From contig JAFXRZ010000008.1 of assembly GCA_017536105.1 (NCBI GenBank), positions 62,001 through 126,000 on the forward strand: a stretch of 64,000 nucleotides of DNA, read 5' to 3'. The notes under the pieces were generated by a model. That model worked only from the letters and a program-made list of their open reading frames with translations, was not told where the DNA came from and did not search any database. Position numbers and translations under genes: made by a program. Positions 59,810-64,000 of the stretch are shown piece after piece; position 1 is the first letter of the stretch; each line of letters opens with the position of its first letter. This DNA comes from Ruminococcus sp. GTDB lineage: Bacteria > Bacillota_A > Clostridia > Oscillospirales > Ruminococcaceae.

Positions 59810-61096
59810 TTGGAAAAGTTTGTAATAAAAGGCGGCAGACCGCTCAGCGGCGAGGTGACTATCAGCGGAGCTAAGAACGCTGCTGTTGCCATTGTTGCTG
59901 CCACTATTCTCTGCGACGAGCCCTGCGTGCTCGAGAATGTCCCCGAGATAAGCGATATCACCATCTGCATGAAGATACTTTCAAGCATGGGCGCTGTCGT
60001 TAAGCTGGTGGATAAGAATACCGTATATTTCGATACAAGAGGGATAACCAAGCCTGAGGTGCCTTATGAGCTTGCACGCTCTATGAGAGCTTCGACCTAT
60101 TTTCTCGGAACTCTGCTCGGCAGATTCCATAATGCCTATGTCGCAATGCCCGGCGGCTGCGACCTCGGCGACAGGCCGATAGATCAGCACCTGAAGGCTT
60201 TTGCTTCGCTCGGTGCCGAAAACGATATCGAGAACGGACAGGTCCATGTCTGGGCTGACGACCTTATCGGCGCTCAGATCTATTTCGACTTCAATACCGT
60301 CGGCGGTACGATAAACGCTATCATGGCTGCCTGCAAGAGCAAGGGCCTTACGGTTATCGAGAATGCCGCTAAGGAACCCCATATCGTTGACCTTGCAAAC
60401 TTCCTCAACTCCATGGGAGCTGATATAAGAGGCGCAGGTACCGACGTCATCAAGATCAGAGGCGTCAATTACCTCAAGGGCATAACCTACGGCATCATCC
60501 CCGACCAGATCGAGGCCGGCACTTATATGGTAGCCGCTGCTGCAACGAAGGGCGACGTTATCATCAAGAACGTTATCCCCAAGCACCTCGAATCTATAAC
60601 AGCCAAGCTGAGAAAAGTGGGCGTTACCGTTATAGAAGAGGACGAGAGCGTCGAAGTCAAGGTCGACGGACCGCTCCAGAAGACCTCGCTGAAGACCATG
60701 CCGCATCCCGGATTCCCCACGGATATGCAGCCTCAGTTCTCCACGATGCTGACGCTGGCAGAGGGAACGAGCATCGTCACCGACGACATTTTCGACAACC
60801 GCTTCAAATATGTTTCGGAGCTCAGAAGAATGGGCGCTGACATTTCCGTTGACGGCACTGTTGCAGTAATACAGGGCAAGGGCTGGCTCAAGGGAGCGCC
60901 TGTTGTAGCCACCGACCTCCGTGCAGGAGCTGCGCTGATAATCGCAGGACTTGCGGCAGAGGGAACGACGGAAGTTGAGAACATACATTTCATCGAGAGA
61001 GGATACGAGGAGATAGACAAGAAGCTCCGCGGACTCGGTGCAGACATCAAGAGGGTAGTGATCCCCGACCCGATAAGAATGGCGAAGATAGGATAA
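59810..61096 (+). CDS. murA: UDP-N-acetylglucosamine 1-carboxyvinyltransferase
   Basis: The protein has 428 residues. It starts with TTG at 59810 (EKFVIKGGRPLSGEVTISG), supported by AAGGAGAG upstream and the family start. Cys117 in MPGGCDLG is the active-site cysteine targeted by fosfomycin. It transfers enolpyruvate from PEP to UDP-GlcNAc, the first step of peptidoglycan synthesis. The GGCDLGDRPID loop differs slightly from the usual GGCAIGxRPID. Confidence 0.95.
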   Translation: MEKFVIKGGRPLSGEVTISGAKNAAVAIVAATILCDEPCVLENVPEISDITICMKILSSMGAVVKLVDKNTVYFDTRGITKPEVPYELARSMRASTYFLGTLLGRFHNAYVAMPGGCDLGDRPIDQHLKAFASLGAENDIENGQVHVWADDLIGAQIYFDFNTVGGTINAIMAACKSKGLTVIENAAKEPHIVDLANFLNSMGADIRGAGTDVIKIRGVNYLKGITYGIIPDQIEAGTYMVAAAATKGDVIIKNVIPKHLESITAKLRKVGVTVIEEDESVEVKVDGPLQKTSLKTMPHPGFPTDMQPQFSTMLTLAEGTSIVTDDIFDNRFKYVSELRRMGADISVDGTVAVIQGKGWLKGAPVVATDLRAGAALIIAGLAAEGTTEVENIHFIERGYEEIDKKLRGLGADIKRVVIPDPIRMAKIG

Positions 61097-61104
61097 AAAT
61101 GACG

Positions 61105-61137
61105 AAAGGCATTGCGCTAAAGCGATGCCTTTTTTAT
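61105..61137 (+). terminator. Terminator after murA
   Basis: AAAGGCATTGC pairs with GCGATGCCTTT across CGCTAAA and is followed by a T-run. Confidence 0.8.
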
Positions 61138-61231
61138 ATGCGAACGCGCTGCGCGGTCTCCTTGATAGCGGGCTGTCAAATAAGCCTTGCCGAGCGCTCG
61201 GTCGAAACATCGGCGGGCGAGCAAAAAGGGG

Positions 61232-61260
61232 TTGCAAATGACAGATGTGTGTGTTATAAT
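61232..61260 (+). promoter_or_regulatory. Promoter of the histidine kinase gene
   Basis: TTGCAA, 17-base spacer, TATAAT, about 60 bases upstream of the start codon. Confidence 0.85.
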
Positions 61261-61321
61261 ATAAGGTACGGTCGTTTGTGGCTGTGGCATACCGAAAAGC
61301 CGGGGAAGGAGTGAACGGACA

Positions 61322-64000
61322 ATGAAAAGCAATTCAAGACAGATTTTCGTCATCATTATCGTTGCCGTTCTTCTTATTGCCGCAAACGTCGCGGAGATCA
61401 TGCTTGTCTTCAACGTCACCTCGACCCAGACAAAACAGTCCGGCGCGGACAGGCTCGAGGTCATAGGCGGCGAGCTCGAGGAGACCATAAATGACGCCAA
61501 GCTCTCCGTTATGAAATTCGGCTTCGAGATACAGCCCCTTCTCGGCAGCGAAAGCTCCTGCCGGGAATATGTCCGCAGCAAAAAACAACAAATGCTCGAT
61601 TCGACGGATTCCGTCTGCTTCAATGTTTATTTGGCTTCGGGGAGCTGGTATTACATCCCCGACTTCGAGGAGCCTGACGATTACGAGATAGAAAAGCGTT
61701 CGTGGTATGTCGGAGCTATGAGGCAGAAGGGCGAGCCTTATGTCACCGACCCCTATGTTGACGCTATGACGGGTAATATCTGCTATACCGTCTCCGTTAT
61801 GCTGGAGGACGGGAAGACCATCGTCTGCATGGACTACACGATGGAGAACATCCAGCAGCACATAAAGCAGATGGACGAAAAGGGTTCGCAGCAGGCAATT
61901 ATCGTCACCGACGAGGGGATAATCGCAGGCTGCTCCGACGAGGAGCTTGTGGGAAAAGGCCTTGTACAGAGCCTGCCGGACTATGCGGGCATCTTCTCGC
62001 TGGTGAAGAACAGCGACAGCACCGTTTCGATAAATCAGCGCGGAGAAAACCTCTTTGCGGCACGTTCGGGCTTCGGCTGGTATCTCATAGTCAGCGAGAA
62101 CAACTGGACCCTTTACAGAACTTCCTATGTCGCGATGATAATAATGATCGTGCTTTCCCTTTCGATGTTCTGTATCGTCCTTGCCCTCTATTTCAGAAAT
62201 CTGAGACACGCAAAGAACGTGCAGCTCAAGCTGGACGCCGAGCGGGAGTTTTTGCACGGCATCGCAAACGAGCTGCGTGAACCTGCGGACCGCATCAACA
62301 GCGGAGCCAGCATCGAGAACATCAAAAACTCCACGGATTACGAGCAGGAGTTCGTGAGCATAAGAGACGCCGGTGCAGAGCTTACGGAGATGCTCTCGAA
62401 GCTCCATTCCTATTCCGAGCTTTCGGACAGCTACGATGAGAGAGCGGAGAAGAAAGAGAAAAAGAAGCAGAGATCCCGTGAGGTAACTGTCAGCAGGCAT
62501 TTCCGCTCTATCATACTTGCGGCACTGCTGCTGGTCATGGTGATCTGTGTATATATAAACATAAACGCCTCCATGCGATACGGCACGGGTCAGATGCAGA
62601 AGGCTGTCAGCAATTACGAATACCAGCTTGCCGAGTGGATAGACACCCAGAAGAGCATCCTCGATATGTTCTGCAGCAATATCTCCACCAATCCCGAAAT
62701 GCTCAACGACTATGAAGCCACAGTGGAGTATCTCGACCGCATAACAAAGCAGTATCCCGAGATATCGGTGAGCTATATGGCAAATCCTGATCTTCCCCAT
62801 ACGGTAATAATGAACAACGGCTGGGAGCCTGACGGCGACTGGCACGTTGAGGAGAGAAGCTGGTATAAGGATCTCATGGCTTCGGAGAAGAACTGGATAA
62901 TCTCCGCTCCTTATTACGATGAGCAGACGGGACTTTACTGCGTGACTCTTGCAGAAAGAGTATATAATGACCGCACAGGCGAGTTCCTCGGGAATTTCGG
63001 TATAGATTTCTATATGGACAAGCTGGTGGATATCCTGGGCAGCAGCTATTCCGACAGCAGCTATGCCTTCCTTGTTGATGCCGGGGGAGAGATAATCAAC
63101 CACCCCTACGGCAAATATCAGATGTCCGAGAACGGCTCGGCAAACATCATCGAGCTGCCCTACAACAAGGCAGAACCCAGCGGCGAGGATGTCCGCTTCA
63201 TCAAGGACTACGACGGCAAGTACAAGGCCGTTATCGCAACGAGAAACGAAGCCTCGGGCTTCAGCATATATGTGGTAGATAACATCGCGACCATATACAA
63301 GGGCATAATGATCTACGGCACTATTTGTATCCTTGTGCTCATCGCCTGCGTCATCGTTGTGTATAAGGTAATGACGAGCCTCATCAGACTCCAGGACGAA
63401 GCCAACGCCAAGCTCAAGGAATCGGCTGATGCAGCTATCGCAGCCGACAAGGCAAAGAGCGACTTCCTGGCACAGATGTCCCACGAGATCAGAACGCCTA
63501 TCAACGCCGTGCTTGGAATGAACGAAATGATAATCCACGAGAGCGGCGACGAGAGCATAAGAGAGTATGCGTCGAATATCCAGAGCTCCGGAAGGACTCT
63601 GCTTTCGCTGATAAATTCCATCCTTGACTTCTCAAAGATCGAGGACGGCAAGATGGAGATAATCCCTGCCGAGTACGACACGGCGGTAATGATAAACGAC
63701 CTTGTGACATCTATCGCACCGAGAGCTGCTTCAAAGAAGCTGGAGCTCATCGTCGATGCCGACGAGAGCCTGCCCTGTATGCTCAAGGGCGACGATGTCC
63801 GTATCAAGCAGGTCATTCTCAACCTGCTCACCAATGCCGTGAAATACACCGAGAAGGGCTCGGTCAGACTGACTGTCCGGGGAGAGAACACCACAGCCGG
63901 AGAAACGGAGCTTTGCGTTGAAGTCGCCGACACCGGCATAGGTATTAAGGAAGAAGATATAGGCGCACTCTTCGAGACCTTCAAGCGCCTTGAAGAAAAG
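61322..64000 (+). CDS. Double-sensor histidine kinase (3' end outside the window)
   Basis: 893 residues are visible and open to the end. Helix 1 (about 7-29) is followed by a Cache-like sensor with RSWYVGAMRQKGEPYVTDPYVDAMTG, then a helix near 268-290. A HisKA-like stretch with Asn316 in place of the His (FLHGIANELREP) follows. The pattern then repeats: helix near 396-414, a second sensor with RSWYKDLMASEKNWIISAPYYDE, a helix near 665-685, a real HisKA (FLAQMSHEIRTP with His721) and an HATPase region (NLLTNAVKYTEKG, ADTGIGI). Only the second His can be phosphorylated. GGAAGGAG precedes the ATG. A receiver domain downstream is possible. Confidence 0.88.
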   Translation, partial: MKSNSRQIFVIIIVAVLLIAANVAEIMLVFNVTSTQTKQSGADRLEVIGGELEETINDAKLSVMKFGFEIQPLLGSESSCREYVRSKKQQMLDSTDSVCFNVYLASGSWYYIPDFEEPDDYEIEKRSWYVGAMRQKGEPYVTDPYVDAMTGNICYTVSVMLEDGKTIVCMDYTMENIQQHIKQMDEKGSQQAIIVTDEGIIAGCSDEELVGKGLVQSLPDYAGIFSLVKNSDSTVSINQRGENLFAARSGFGWYLIVSENNWTLYRTSYVAMIIMIVLSLSMFCIVLALYFRNLRHAKNVQLKLDAEREFLHGIANELREPADRINSGASIENIKNSTDYEQEFVSIRDAGAELTEMLSKLHSYSELSDSYDERAEKKEKKKQRSREVTVSRHFRSIILAALLLVMVICVYININASMRYGTGQMQKAVSNYEYQLAEWIDTQKSILDMFCSNISTNPEMLNDYEATVEYLDRITKQYPEISVSYMANPDLPHTVIMNNGWEPDGDWHVEERSWYKDLMASEKNWIISAPYYDEQTGLYCVTLAERVYNDRTGEFLGNFGIDFYMDKLVDILGSSYSDSSYAFLVDAGGEIINHPYGKYQMSENGSANIIELPYNKAEPSGEDVRFIKDYDGKYKAVIATRNEASGFSIYVVDNIATIYKGIMIYGTICILVLIACVIVVYKVMTSLIRLQDEANAKLKESADAAIAADKAKSDFLAQMSHEIRTPINAVLGMNEMIIHESGDESIREYASNIQSSGRTLLSLINSILDFSKIEDGKMEIIPAEYDTAVMINDLVTSIAPRAASKKLELIVDADESLPCMLKGDDVRIKQVILNLLTNAVKYTEKGSVRLTVRGENTTAGETELCVEVADTGIGIKEEDIGALFETFKRLEEK

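Noticed and set aside
61334..63538. A 734-codon minus-strand open frame opposite the histidine kinase
   Set aside because: The plus strand encodes a continuous kinase with HisKA and HATPase motifs; the other frame is a shadow.

Overview
The window reads as a chromosomal segment of an anaerobic, fibre-degrading low-GC Gram-positive bacterium of the Ruminococcus/Oscillospiraceae type. This is an inference from gene content: a secreted GH5 endoglucanase, an intracellular GH94 cellobiose phosphorylase next to a mutarotase-like gene, a pyrophosphate-type phosphofructokinase, an LCP cell-wall enzyme, a cell-surface protein with a sortase-like tail, and many TTGNNN-17-TATAAT promoters. No rRNA, tRNA or CRISPR array was seen.

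Layout. 1-5.8 kb: the end of an MMPL/RND-family exporter with a heptad-repeat exported partner, then a secreted beta-helix/Ig-like protein and a broken copy of that protein's 3' end. 5.9-8.1 kb: two phosphofructokinases. 8.2-17.7 kb: a housekeeping run on the minus strand (polA, tsaD, a TrmN6-like methyltransferase, rimI, rsmI, three more GNAT acetyltransferases, mnmE, a YkgJ-like Cys-cluster protein). 17.7-24.8 kb: a diguanylate cyclase fused to a LacI-type sensor, divergent from an operon of a LytTR regulator, a DUF3021 membrane protein and a 1290-residue Cys-rich surface protein. 24.8-33.4 kb: an accessory region with a 167-bp tandem repeat, a recombinase remnant, a CX5R phosphatase, a single-domain DnaA-like ATPase, a WYL regulator, several unknown genes and a PD-(D/E)XK nuclease-like gene; base composition changes from gene to gene. 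33.9-36.3 kb: an ECF sigma factor and its probable membrane anti-sigma. 36.3-50.1 kb: endoglucanase, then a long minus-strand gene run (ABC-F, GH10-like, membrane protein, sialate-O-acetylesterase-like, radical SAM, hisC, YfhO) and an LCP protein. 50.3-54.5 kb: cellobiose phosphorylase operon. 54.7-59.2 kb: birA, DUF4261, a phosphoribosyltransferase, and an ABC transporter with an Xre/AbrB regulator. 59.8-64 kb: murA and an incomplete double-sensor histidine kinase.

The signals I consider most novel are regulatory. (1) Three promoter regions around the WYL gene share a motif with an identical 29-nt offset to TATAAT, which points to a small regulon (DnaA-like ATPase, WYL, unknown acidic protein). 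(2) A 50-bp element made of two 18-bp inverted repeats exactly 32 bp apart occupies three intergenic gaps of the tsaD/rimI/rsmI run, each time ending at the upstream gene's stop codon. (3) Two 13-bp direct repeats 21 bp apart lie just upstream of the LytTR operon's -35 box, as expected for LytTR autoregulation of a surface protein. (4) There are degenerate catalytic sites in otherwise standard proteins: an ABC-F second ATPase site, and a His-to-Asn pseudo-HisKA inside a duplicated histidine kinase.
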